Assembly (NCBI GenBank): GCA_944380765.1
Contig: CALWIO010000009.1
Coordinates: 1-64,000, forward strand
Direction of reading: 5' to 3'
DNA length: 64,000 nucleotides
From: an uncultured Clostridia bacterium
Lineage (GTDB): Bacteria > Bacillota > Clostridia > Oscillospirales > Acutalibacteraceae
How positions within the stretch are numbered: the stretch's first letter is position 1; the number at the start of each line of letters is the position of its first letter. Both the position numbers and the translations under genes were made by a program. The notes beneath the pieces were generated by a model. The model saw nothing but the letters and a program-made list of their open reading frames with translations. It had not been told where the DNA came from and searched no databases. Below are positions 43,203 to 51,030 of this stretch, in pieces.

Positions 43203-43940
43203 ATGTTAGGAAAATATGTCAGGGTAAGGGTGACCTGCTCCATGCACTCCGTTGACAGTGAAACAGGGATTTCGTATGAACTGAATTACGGTACGGTTGA
43301 AAGCGGACTTTTGCCGCGTTCTCCTGTCAGGGGTGCTTATATCATGGGCGTGACTCATAAGGTCCGCGTTTTTGAAGGGCGCGTAATCGCCGTACTGCGC
43401 CGTAATAACGGCGGCGTTGTGCTCGTTGTGGCGCCTAAGAGCAAGCGCTATATCGTTCACGAAATCGTTGACGCTCTGAGTTTTGCCGAGCCTGAGGGAA
43501 GCTATGAGATAAGCTGCCTCTACGAGTGCTCCTGCGGAGCGGTGGTTTACAGGATAATTAACGGCGTTGTGCGTTATCTTTTGATTAAAAATAAGCGAAG
43601 CTCCAACTGGGGTTTTCCGAAAGGGCACATGGAGCGCGGCGAAACCGAAAAGGAAACCGCCTTTCGCGAAGTGCTTGAAGAGGCCGGTATAAAAATCAGC
43701 TTTCTGCCGGATTTCAGGTATAAGTCCGAATATTCAATACAGGGAAAGATAGAAAAAAGGGTTATAATATTTCTTGCGACTACAAACGATGTCAATACTG
43801 TTATTCAGCGTGAGGAAATTGAGGATTACCTCTGGCTGGATTATGATAAGGCTATGAGCGCGCTTAAATTTCCCAACGATAAATTTCTTTTGAGAAAGGC
43901 GAGGGAATATCTTATAAAAGCGGAGGTTGAAAATGGTTGA
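43203..43940 (+). CDS. Nudix hydrolase fused to an N-terminal beta domain
   Basis: A 245-residue protein. Residues 110-235 form a Nudix domain with a complete Nudix box (141-163, G-x5-E-x7-REVLEEAGI), preceded by NWGFPKGH. The N-terminal 1-95 (KYVRVRVTCSMHSVDSETGISYELNYG...AYIMGVTHKVRVFEGRVIAVLRR) is a separate domain found alone in other Firmicutes and sometimes labelled inorganic-pyrophosphatase-like. If that label is right, the fusion could hydrolyse a nucleotide diphosphate and its pyrophosphate. The ATG follows SD cgggag. Its last 8 bases overlap the next gene. Confidence 0.85.
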   Translation: MLGKYVRVRVTCSMHSVDSETGISYELNYGTVESGLLPRSPVRGAYIMGVTHKVRVFEGRVIAVLRRNNGGVVLVVAPKSKRYIVHEIVDALSFAEPEGSYEISCLYECSCGAVVYRIINGVVRYLLIKNKRSSNWGFPKGHMERGETEKETAFREVLEEAGIKISFLPDFRYKSEYSIQGKIEKRVIIFLATTNDVNTVIQREEIEDYLWLDYDKAMSALKFPNDKFLLRKAREYLIKAEVENG

Positions 43941-44430
43941 AAGCATAGTTACGGCGGTTGCCGATTTTTTCAGCGACAAGATTCCAGACGAGCTTATCGT
44001 ATTTGTAATTTCACTTATGCCGGTGCTTGAAATACGCGGCGGAATGATTGCCGCGCGGCTTTTTGAAATGGACTTTTTAAAAGCCTTTCTTATCTGCTAC
44101 ATCGGCAATATGCTTCCTATTCCCTTTATCATACTTTTTATAAGGAAGATATTTGATTTTCTAAGGCGTTTTTCATTCTTCCGCAAAATTATTGAAAAGC
44201 TTGAACGCCGTACCGAGAAAAATAAGGATAAGGTCCTGCGCTACGAGTCGTGGGGGCTGTTGATATTCGTAGCCATACCCCTTCCCGGCACGGGCGGCTG
44301 GACGGGCGCTCTTATGGCGGCTTTGCTGGATATAAGAATAAAGCGCTCGCTTCCCTTAATCGGACTGGGCGTCTTAATAGCCGGTTTTATAATGTCGGCG
44401 CTCACATACGGCCTTTTCCAGATAAACTGA
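43933..44430 (+). CDS. COG2426-like small membrane exporter
   Basis: A 165-residue membrane protein of the family annotated as putative small multidrug export protein, with no proven function. Segments: FVISLMPVLEIRGGMIAARLFEMDF, YIGNMLPIPFIILFIRKIFDFLRRF, a charged cytoplasmic helix, then IFVAIPLPGTGGWTGALMAALLDI and a last helix. The E-x-R-G-G and P-L-P-G-T-G-G-W motifs are typical. ATG 43933 is 6 bases after SD ggagg, within the end of the Nudix gene (8-base overlap), so coupled. Confidence 0.85.
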   Translation: MVESIVTAVADFFSDKIPDELIVFVISLMPVLEIRGGMIAARLFEMDFLKAFLICYIGNMLPIPFIILFIRKIFDFLRRFSFFRKIIEKLERRTEKNKDKVLRYESWGLLIFVAIPLPGTGGWTGALMAALLDIRIKRSLPLIGLGVLIAGFIMSALTYGLFQIN

Positions 44431-44440
44431 ATAAAAAATT

Positions 44441-44472
44441 AAAGGCGAAGCAGCTGCTTCGCCTTTTTCTTT
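44441..44472. terminator. Terminator between the COG2426 gene and alr
   Basis: A perfect 26-base palindrome aaaggcgaagcag/ctgcttcgccttt with no spacer, followed by tttctttt. Serves both convergent operons. Confidence 0.93.
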
Positions 44473-44481
44473 TGCCTGATT

Positions 44482-45639
44482 TTATGCGTATGGGTCCTGA
44501 ATTTTTATAATTTTGCCGTCTTTGACATATACTCTCGGCACTCTGCCGGTAATAAGACAGCAAAATTCATAATTGAACCTGTAAGCCGGGTCGGCAATAT
44601 CCTCAACCGTAATAGTTTCCCCGGAGTCGGAGCCTATCAAAGTCACCTCGTCGCCTATAACCGCGCCGGGGACTGCGGATATGTCAACCATAAACTGGTC
44701 CATGCAAACCCTGCCCACAATCGGGCAGCGTATGCCTTTAATTAAAACCTCGCCCCTGTTCGAGAGGTAACGGGGATAGCCGTCGCCGTAACCTACGGGT
44801 ATTGTCGCTATTTTTGCGGGCTTGTCGGTGCGGTAAGTCGAGCCGTAGCTCACCGTAAAGTCTTTCCCCACATCTTTTATAAACGCTATGCTGCTTTTAA
44901 GCTCCATAGCCGGATACAGCCGGTATTCGCGCTTTACTTCCTCGGAGGGGTAAAGCCCGTACGCCATAACGCCGCAGCGCACCATTTCGCCGGTATATCC
45001 GCCGTCAAGCTCCATTATTGAGGCGCTGTTATACATATGCCTTACAGGCAGGGGAAAGCCCTCGGCAATAAGGCGGTCGGTAAATTCAATGAATTTGCTT
45101 TTCTGTGCGAGCGCCGAGGTTTTGTCCGCGCTGTCAGCGCACGCAAAATGAGTAAACGCTCCCATAATTTCAAGCGCCTTGTTTGAGAATACGCTTTTAA
45201 CCTGTTCAAAGCCCTCGCTGTCGGGCTGAAAGCCGATTCTGCCCATACCCGTGTCTATTTTTATAAACACCTTAGCGCGCGTCCCCATGGATTCCGCCGC
45301 GTCTGAAAGCTCTTTCGCCAATGAAGCATCAAAAACCGTGCAGGTTATGCCGTTTTCTATCGCCCGCCGGTAATCCTCTTTAAAAACCGGGCCGAGCACA
45401 AGCACCGGCTCCGTAATCCCGCAGCGCCTTAACTGTACCGCCTCGCCTACGGTTGCCACTCCGAATGCTCCGGCTCCCGCCTCTTTCATGGCGAGCGCGG
45501 TTTGGGGTGCGCCGTGTCCGTAAGCGTCAGCCTTTACTATTCCCATAACGGTAACTCCGCTGAATTTTTTTACAACGGATTCAATGTTCTTTTTAATGTT
45601 GTCTAAATTGATTTTTGCGTAAACTCTTTTTGGAAGCAT
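44482..45639 (-). CDS. alr: Alanine racemase
   Basis: A 385-residue PLP enzyme interconverting L- and D-alanine. The PLP lysine is K36 in MGIVKADAYGHG; the second catalytic base is the Tyr in TVSYGSTYRT (about 266). FIKIDTGMGRIGF, VRCGVMAYGLYP, GYGDGYPRYLSNRGEVLI and GRVCMDQFMVD are typical. ATG 45639 has SD ggaagg 9 bases before. It is the last gene of the dat-DUF4392-pxpBC-DUF1445-pxpA operon, 16 bases after pxpA, which ties D-alanine supply to the D-amino-acid transaminase at the operon's head. Confidence 0.96.
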   Translation of the reverse strand: MLPKRVYAKINLDNIKKNIESVVKKFSGVTVMGIVKADAYGHGAPQTALAMKEAGAGAFGVATVGEAVQLRRCGITEPVLVLGPVFKEDYRRAIENGITCTVFDASLAKELSDAAESMGTRAKVFIKIDTGMGRIGFQPDSEGFEQVKSVFSNKALEIMGAFTHFACADSADKTSALAQKSKFIEFTDRLIAEGFPLPVRHMYNSASIMELDGGYTGEMVRCGVMAYGLYPSEEVKREYRLYPAMELKSSIAFIKDVGKDFTVSYGSTYRTDKPAKIATIPVGYGDGYPRYLSNRGEVLIKGIRCPIVGRVCMDQFMVDISAVPGAVIGDEVTLIGSDSGETITVEDIADPAYRFNYEFCCLITGRVPRVYVKDGKIIKIQDPYA

Positions 45640-45655
45640 AACTGCCAACCTTCCG

Positions 45656-46423
45656 TTACAGAATTTCGCCCAGAGGGGCAATTTCAACGCCGTTTTCCGA
45701 AAGGGCGCGGCGTATGTTCTTTACAAATTCAAGAGCTTTTTCGTTGTCGCCGTGAACGCAGACCGAATGGGGGATTATTTCAATCTCTTTTCCGTTAACG
45801 CTTGTCACCTTGTGGTGAAGCACCATTTTAACAACGCGCTCTATCGCTTTTTCCTCGTCTTTTATAACGGCGTTCGGCTTGCTTCTTGCCACAAGCGAGC
45901 CGTCGTCCTCGTATTCACGGTCGGCGAATACCTCGCAGGCGAATTTTACGCCGTTGTCCTCGGCGGCTTTCATGGTTTCACTGCCCGAAAGTCCCAGTAA
46001 AATCAAATCTTTGCTGACAAGCTTAACGCCTTTACATATCGCGTCAGACAGCTCGTAGCTTTTACCCGCCATATTGTAGAGGGCGCCGTGCGGCTTTATG
46101 TGCTGTAAAGTAATTCCGCTTGACACACAGAACGCCCACAAAGCGCCTGCCTGATATTGGATATAGGCTTTAGCCTCTTCGGGAGTAACCGCAATATTGC
46201 GCCTGCCGAAGCCCAATAGGTCGGGAAAGCCCGGGTGAGCGCCTACGGCAACGCCTTTTTCTTTCATAACGGCAACGGTTTTCTCCATTGTCACAGGGTC
46301 GCCGGCGTGAAAACCGCAGGCAATGTTCGCCGAAGAAATATATTCCGCAACTTGCGAGTCAAGACCGAGGGTATACCTGCCGAAGGATTCGCCCATATCG
46401 CAGTTCAAGTCAACTTTAATCAT
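45656..46423 (-). CDS. pxpA: 5-oxoprolinase subunit A (LamB/YcsF family)
   Basis: A 255-residue subunit of the ATP-dependent bacterial 5-oxoprolinase PxpABC, which opens 5-oxoproline to glutamate. The family signature VDLNCDMGESFGRYTLG opens it, followed by ISSANIACGFHAGDP, GVAVGAHPGFPDLLGFGRR, HIKPHGALYN and IIPHSVCVHGDN (metal-binding His/Asp set). SD ggag 9 bases before ATG. PxpB and PxpC are two genes upstream in the same operon, with DUF1445 inserted between. Confidence 0.95.
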   Translation of the reverse strand: MIKVDLNCDMGESFGRYTLGLDSQVAEYISSANIACGFHAGDPVTMEKTVAVMKEKGVAVGAHPGFPDLLGFGRRNIAVTPEEAKAYIQYQAGALWAFCVSSGITLQHIKPHGALYNMAGKSYELSDAICKGVKLVSKDLILLGLSGSETMKAAEDNGVKFACEVFADREYEDDGSLVARSKPNAVIKDEEKAIERVVKMVLHHKVTSVNGKEIEIIPHSVCVHGDNEKALEFVKNIRRALSENGVEIAPLGEIL

Positions 46424-46438
46424 AAAAATCAGCTCCGC

Positions 46439-47224
46439 TTAAAATTTAAGGTCCGAGTTATATAAATCGGTAATCAGCATGTGCCCGGGGGCGTGAGTAA
46501 TGCAGAAATCGGGCTTTGAGTTCATCATAACCGACTGCGGGGTAACTCCGCACGCCCAGAACACCGGCGTTTCGCCGGGATTTATTGTGACCGCCTCTCC
46601 GAAATCGGGACGGTTAATGTCTTTAATGCCTATAAGCGAGGGATCGCCTATATGAACGGGAGTCCCGTGTACGCGCGGCATAGAGGCGGTTATGTTTACC
46701 GCTTTTACAATCTGACCGGGCGGCAGGGGACGCATGCTCACAACCATTTTGCCGCTGAAACAGCCTGCCGGCTCGCAGTCGATGTTTGTAATATACATAG
46801 GCACATTTTTGCCCTCTTCTATATGGCGCACAGAAACTCCGCAGTCTAAAAGCTCCGCCTCAAAGGAAAAGGAACAGCCGATAAGAAAAGCAACCAGATC
46901 ATCGCGCCATAAATGCTCAACGCTTGTGTATTCTCCGGTCATAACGCCGTTTTCATATACGCGGTATTTCGGAAAATCGTTGGCAATATCGCAGTTTTCG
47001 GCTATTTTCTTTAAAAATCTGCTTCCCTTGTCGCTGACTTCCAGAATAGGGCAGGGTTTGGGATTCCTCTGCGTGAACAACAGAAAATCATAGGCATATT
47101 TTTCAGGCAGTACCGCCAAGTTCGCCTGAGCAAATCCGCGGCACATTCCCGAGGTCTGAAAGTCGATTTTCCCCTGACGGATAAGCTGTCTTACCTCACG
47201 GGGTTTCATATTGGCGTAGTCCAT
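46439..47224 (-). CDS. DUF1445 protein (YcsI-like; D-glutamate cyclase N-terminal-type domain)
   Basis: A 261-residue protein labelled putative hydro-lyase in many genomes. PREVRQLIRQGKIDFQTSGMCRGFAQANLAVLP is the family opening, with LWRDDLVAFLIGCSFSFEAELLD, MYITNIDCEPAGCFSG, VVSMRPLPP and FWACGVTPQSVMM following. In mammals this domain is fused to DUF4392 in D-glutamate cyclase (DGLUCY), which turns D-glutamate into 5-oxo-D-proline. Here the two halves are separate genes in one operon with 5-oxoprolinase. The function is inferred from that. It starts 3 bases after pxpC, SD ggagg. Confidence 0.85.
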   Translation of the reverse strand: MDYANMKPREVRQLIRQGKIDFQTSGMCRGFAQANLAVLPEKYAYDFLLFTQRNPKPCPILEVSDKGSRFLKKIAENCDIANDFPKYRVYENGVMTGEYTSVEHLWRDDLVAFLIGCSFSFEAELLDCGVSVRHIEEGKNVPMYITNIDCEPAGCFSGKMVVSMRPLPPGQIVKAVNITASMPRVHGTPVHIGDPSLIGIKDINRPDFGEAVTINPGETPVFWACGVTPQSVMMNSKPDFCITHAPGHMLITDLYNSDLKF

Positions 47225-47226
47225 GG

Positions 47227-48150
47227 TCAGTCCTCCAAAAATAGTTTTCTGTATCTGTTTTCCGTTTTTCTGTATTCTTTCTGAGCCGTTTCAAGCCCCA
47301 CAGGGGTAAAGCGTATTTTGTCGCCCGGCTTTTTCTGCGCCGTTTTCGGAATATCCGCCGTAATTACCGTTGCGATTTTGGCGTATCCGCCGGTGGTCTG
47401 CCTGTCGGCGAGCATTATTATGGGCTGTCCGTTTGAGGATACCTGAATACTTCCCTCGGCAATACCGTCGGAAATTATGTCGGTGCCGTGGTTCTCAACC
47501 GCCTCTCCGTCAAGGCGGCAGCCCATTCTGTCCGACTCGGCGGAAACGGTGTATAGGCTGGTGTAAAAGGTTTCAATTCCCTTTTTTGTGAAAAAGCCTT
47601 CCTGCGGGCCGGGTATAACTCTTATTTCGTCGGAGTAAACAGGCTCCGGCAATTCTCGTTCTTTAAAAGGCGCGCAGTTTTCACCGCTGCCAACGGGGAG
47701 TATATCGCCCGGTTGGAGCTTTCTGCCCTCATAACCTCCGGCTTTGATTTTAAGATTAGTCGAGCGGCTGCCCAAAAAAGGCTCGGTGTCAATGCCGCCC
47801 CTTACGGCTAAATACGCGCGCATTTTGGTAACGGCAGCGCCCATTTTAAGTATGTCGCCCCGGCGTACCTTTACACAACGGTACCGGGGAATTAAAGCTC
47901 CGTTTAATTTCGCGGAAAAATCTCCGCCCGTAAGAGCTATAACGCCGTCACACAAAAACTCGGCGCATATTCCCGTGAAAGTCATTTCAATAACCGCTTC
48001 GCCGTTAAAGTTGCCCACAAGATAGTTCGCGTCACGGTATGCGTCGCGGTCCATAACTCCCGAAACGGAAAAACCCGTTGACTGAAAACCCGTTCTGCCT
48101 TCGTCCTGAACGGTTGAGAGCATTCCTCCGCTTATTATTTTAATGCTCAT
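47227..48150 (-). CDS. pxpC: 5-oxoprolinase subunit C (KipA-like)
   Basis: A 307-residue PxpC/biotin-dependent carboxyltransferase-like subunit. IKIISGGMLSTVQDEGRTGFQSTGFSVSGVMDRDAYRDANYLVGN is the family opening, followed by EMTFTGICAEF, YLAVRGGID, FLGSRSTNLKIKAGGYEGR, RVIPGPQEGFF, SDRMGCRLDG and GSIQVSSNGQPIIMLADRQTTGGY. ATG 48150 has SD ggagg 8 bases away and overlaps the pxpB end by 11 bases. With PxpA and PxpB it completes the 5-oxoprolinase. Confidence 0.94.
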   Translation of the reverse strand: MSIKIISGGMLSTVQDEGRTGFQSTGFSVSGVMDRDAYRDANYLVGNFNGEAVIEMTFTGICAEFLCDGVIALTGGDFSAKLNGALIPRYRCVKVRRGDILKMGAAVTKMRAYLAVRGGIDTEPFLGSRSTNLKIKAGGYEGRKLQPGDILPVGSGENCAPFKERELPEPVYSDEIRVIPGPQEGFFTKKGIETFYTSLYTVSAESDRMGCRLDGEAVENHGTDIISDGIAEGSIQVSSNGQPIIMLADRQTTGGYAKIATVITADIPKTAQKKPGDKIRFTPVGLETAQKEYRKTENRYRKLFLED

Positions 48151-48880
48151 CGGAACTTCCTCCAAGCGTTTTTACGGTGTATTTGTTTTCCTTTACAAGA
48201 TTTTCAATTTCCTTAAACTCGCTTTCCGTAATACTCTCAAAGCGGATTTTGTCGCCCGCCTTATAAAGTATAGGCTTTTCACGGCGCTTATCGTAAATCT
48301 TTACGGGAGTAGTGCCGATAAGCCGCCAGCCCCCGGGCGAGTCAATAGGATAAATGCCCGTCTGCTCGCCGCCTATGCCGACCGCTCCGGCGTGAATTTT
48401 AGTACGGGGCGAGGAAAGCCGCGGCGTGTTAAGACGGCTGTCCATTCCGCCCAGATACGCAAACCCGGGCAGAAAACCGAGCATATATATAAGGTAATCC
48501 TTTGAAGAGTGCAGATTTATAACCTCGTCCGGAGTAAGCCCAGTGTGCTTTGCCACATCACATAGGTCCTCTCCGTATTTGCCGCCGTAAAGCACGGGTA
48601 TTATATAGGTCACGCTCTCCGAGAACACTTTGCCGGTACTCTTTTTTTGCAGGGCGGACAGCTTTTTTATCAGTCTTTTTCCGCTGATAAGCGCAGGGTC
48701 ATAATAGACCGAAAGGCTGTTGAATGTGGGCACGGCCTCAACTATTCCCTCAATCTTTCCGCTCTCCAAAAGAGCCGTAAACGCCCGTATGCGCGCGTTT
48801 ACCGAGCCGTCAATCCCGTCGCCGAATTTCAGTATCAGCGCCCTGTCGCCGGCGATTAAAAACTCAATATCTCTGTTCAT
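48140..48880 (-). CDS. pxpB: 5-oxoprolinase subunit B (KipI-like)
   Basis: A 246-residue PxpB subunit. Family segments: FLIAGDRALILKFGD, IVEAVPTFNSLSVYYDP, VTYIIPVLYGGKYGEDL, YLIYMLGFLPGFAYLGGMDSRLNTPRLSSPRTKIHAGAVGIGGEQTGIYPIDSPGGWRLIG and GDKIRFE. KipI was first named as a kinase inhibitor in Bacillus, but the pxpABC set is now known as 5-oxoprolinase. Its ATG overlaps the DUF4392 stop by 4 bases. Confidence 0.95.
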   Translation of the reverse strand: MNRDIEFLIAGDRALILKFGDGIDGSVNARIRAFTALLESGKIEGIVEAVPTFNSLSVYYDPALISGKRLIKKLSALQKKSTGKVFSESVTYIIPVLYGGKYGEDLCDVAKHTGLTPDEVINLHSSKDYLIYMLGFLPGFAYLGGMDSRLNTPRLSSPRTKIHAGAVGIGGEQTGIYPIDSPGGWRLIGTTPVKIYDKRREKPILYKAGDKIRFESITESEFKEIENLVKENKYTVKTLGGSSDEH

Positions 48881-49950
48881 ATCTTACCGTCAAAAAATCC
48901 CAGTTCAATGGTTTTGTCAAACCATGTTTTGCATTTTGATTTAAGCCTTACGGGATATTCAATACATTCTCTCATAAGGTCTACAAGAAGCATATTGTAT
49001 CTGTCCGAAAATCCGTCAATCGCGGGAATGTGCCAGCCGTACATATCCACCATACCGTTTCTGACTGCGGCGTCAAGCACTTCCTTTTCAAGGGCGGAAT
49101 CGTGCATAATGTCAAGGTCGCCTTTAAGATACGCGAGCATGGCAATCATAGCGTAGCAGCCCCAGTCCGAAACGGTGGCGGTAATAATGTTGTCGGCGGC
49201 GGTTCTTACCGCAAGACCGCCTTTGCAGCCGCAGGCGCATTTTCCCTCAGCCGCGTAGGGAATATATTTGTCAAGCTGAGGCTGAATTGCCGCCATTCCC
49301 AGCTCGTTCCCCAAATCTCCTATGGCTATGTTGAGAATATTTTTCGCCTTGATTTTTTCAAAAAGTATATCCGCCTTGGCTTCAAGCTCGGTGGTGTTCC
49401 TGCCCACGGCGTTGTGATATTCGCCCTTTCTGTTCTCGCCGGGGAATTCGTTGGCTATTACCGCCGAGGGCAGACCGTGCGAAAGAATTTCGTCCGCCTG
49501 CGTTTCGGCTTTTTCACGATCGGTTGTAAAGGGGACAACACCCATTGAAACGGGGTTTTTCAAAACATCGTCAATGTTTTCATAAAGATGCAGTCCTGCA
49601 ACTCTCGCCATAGCCCGTACAGCTTTTACATTGTCCTGCTGACATATAATAACAGGCTTGGCGTTAAAAGCCATAACCAGCGCGCGGCAGAGCAGCACGC
49701 TGCTTACTATGCCGTCGGTTTCGGCGGATTTGTTGTCTATAAGCACAAAGCCTGACATAATAAAGACCAAATCGCCCTCTTTTACCGTTTCAAGCAGCTT
49801 CTGAGCCGCGTTAAGACACAGCGGCTTGCCCGTAAAGCGCCTTGACGCGTCATATAATATCCTGCACACGCCGTAGCCTCTCGGGTCAAGGTTCATAAGG
49901 TTGTCAAGGTTTTCTCCTATATTCAGCAAAGTCAGTTCTTCCTGCGTCAT
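48877..49950 (-). CDS. DUF4392 protein (D-glutamate cyclase C-terminal-type domain)
   Basis: A 357-residue protein with the DUF4392 pattern: EGDLVFIMSGFVLIDNKSAETDGIVSSVLLCRALVMAFNAKPVIICQQDN, then VIANEFPGENRKGEYHNAVGRNTTELEAKAD and NIAIGDLGNELGMAAI. In animal D-glutamate cyclase this region is joined to DUF1445. It is second in the operon, behind the D-amino-acid transaminase, and overlaps pxpB by 4 bases. A Cys cluster KCACGCKGG (about 250) might bind metal. ATG 49950 has SD ggaggg. Cyclase activity is inferred, not shown. Confidence 0.85.
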   Translation of the reverse strand: MTQEELTLLNIGENLDNLMNLDPRGYGVCRILYDASRRFTGKPLCLNAAQKLLETVKEGDLVFIMSGFVLIDNKSAETDGIVSSVLLCRALVMAFNAKPVIICQQDNVKAVRAMARVAGLHLYENIDDVLKNPVSMGVVPFTTDREKAETQADEILSHGLPSAVIANEFPGENRKGEYHNAVGRNTTELEAKADILFEKIKAKNILNIAIGDLGNELGMAAIQPQLDKYIPYAAEGKCACGCKGGLAVRTAADNIITATVSDWGCYAMIAMLAYLKGDLDIMHDSALEKEVLDAAVRNGMVDMYGWHIPAIDGFSDRYNMLLVDLMRECIEYPVRLKSKCKTWFDKTIELGFFDGKI

Positions 49951-49964
49951 TGTTTTCCCTCCTG

Positions 49965-50013
49965 AAAAAAGCAAAAAAGGAACAGCCAAAAGCGAATACC
50001 CTTGAATGTTCCT
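49965..50013 (-). terminator. Possible attenuator between dat and the DUF4392 gene
   Basis: On the minus strand aggaaca (50007-50013) pairs with tgttcct (49978-49984), with an inner weak stem aagggtattcgctttt, then TTTTTT-gc-TTTTTT. The hairpin is imperfect, so partial readthrough would give more transaminase than downstream enzymes. Confidence 0.5.
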
Positions 50014-50034
50014 CCTTAGAATTAAAATTTATTT

Positions 50035-50886
50035 TCAGACCGCCGTAGCTTCGGCAAGCCGTTTCTGATATGCGTCCTGAATTTTTCTGAGCAGAGCCTC
50101 GTCTTTTCCGCCGACGGGCTTTTTGTCCATTTCGCAAACGCCTATGCCCAGCGAGCCGGAGCTTGAAACAATGATTTCGTCCGCGTCAAAAAGCTCTTCA
50201 AGAGTATATTCCCTCTCTTCAACGGGAATACCGAGTTCTTTACATATTTCAATAAGGTGCTTTCTGGTTATGCCCGGCAAAATGAGATTTGAGAGGGGAG
50301 CGGTTACGAATTTTCCGTCTTTGAGCATGGAAACATTACTGTGAGCGCACTCGGTAACAATCTTTTTGCCGTCTCTTATTCTGTAAAACACCGATTCTCC
50401 GCAGCCTGCCTGCTTTGTGGCTTCTGCCGCCAGCACGCTGGGTATAAGGTTAAGCGTTTTTATGTTGCAGTGGAAAAATCTTGTGTCTTCAAGAGTTATA
50501 ACCTTGATTTTTTCATATACATTTTTAAATTTGCAGGGCGAAACGGTTATAAGCAGATTGGGCTTTGTGCCGGGAAAGGCGTGGTTTCTCATTCCCGTGC
50601 CTCTTGTCGCCTGCCAGTAAACAAAGGTTTCGCCGTCGTCAACTTTATTAACTAAATCTTTAAGAGTTGCCGCAAGCTCCTCACGGGGCATATCAAAGGG
50701 TATCTTTAAAAGACGGCAGCTGTTGTAAAATCTGTCAAGATGGTCGTCAAGCGCGAAAATAATGTGGTTTTTTGAATATGTAGCGTCATAAACGCCGTCG
50801 CCGAAATAAGTTACACGGTCGTTCATGGGTATGGTCATTTCCTCAATCAGACCGGTTTTGCCGTTGTAATATCCTATGTTTACCAT
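50035..50886 (-). CDS. dat: D-amino-acid transaminase (D-alanine aminotransferase type)
   Basis: A 283-residue fold-type IV PLP transaminase, expected to run D-alanine + 2-oxoglutarate to pyruvate + D-glutamate. PLP lysine K143 (CNIKTLNLIPS), Y33 in FGDGVYD, E179 in ITECAHSN. The substrate-carboxylate pair R100 and H102 in TRGTGMRNHAFP is the D-amino-acid transaminase signature and sits where the Bacillus enzyme has R98/H100, which argues against a branched-chain (IlvE) assignment. ATG 50886 has SD ggagg 8 bases away. It heads the seven-gene operon. Confidence 0.92.
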   Translation of the reverse strand: MVNIGYYNGKTGLIEEMTIPMNDRVTYFGDGVYDATYSKNHIIFALDDHLDRFYNSCRLLKIPFDMPREELAATLKDLVNKVDDGETFVYWQATRGTGMRNHAFPGTKPNLLITVSPCKFKNVYEKIKVITLEDTRFFHCNIKTLNLIPSVLAAEATKQAGCGESVFYRIRDGKKIVTECAHSNVSMLKDGKFVTAPLSNLILPGITRKHLIEICKELGIPVEEREYTLEELFDADEIIVSSSGSLGIGVCEMDKKPVGGKDEALLRKIQDAYQKRLAEATAV

Positions 50887-50918
50887 AATAGCGCCTCCGT
50901 AAGCATTTTTACCCTGCA

Positions 50919-50947
50919 ATTATAACGCCGCGCAGGCGGGTTGTCAA
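50919..50947 (-). promoter_or_regulatory. Consensus promoter of the dat-alr operon
   Basis: On the minus strand perfect TTGACA (50942-50947), 17-base spacer, perfect TATAAT (50919-50924), the strongest promoter match I saw in the window. The leader to ATG 50886 is only about 25 bases, with no room for a riboswitch. Confidence 0.92.
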
Positions 50948-50978
50948 CAAAATATGTATTTTTTTGCAGACAAAAGCA

Positions 50979-51014
50979 AAACCTATGAATAATTATTCGT
51001 ATATTCATAAGTTT
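50979..51014 (-). terminator. Terminator after trkH
   Basis: On the minus strand aaacttatgaata pairs with tattcataggttt (one mismatch) and leads into the T-rich gcttttgtc. It separates the trk operon from the dat promoter. Confidence 0.65.
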
Positions 51015-51030
51015 TATGTATAAATCAGAC

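Noticed and set aside
49030..49548. 172-residue open frame antisense to the DUF4392 gene
   Set aside because: Shadow frame with no family motif, promoter or SD; the minus-strand gene is operonic and motif-bearing.
50035..50886. Branched-chain aminotransferase (ilvE) assignment
   Set aside because: The R-N-H residues at 100-102 and the short length fit D-amino-acid transaminase better, and so does the operon.
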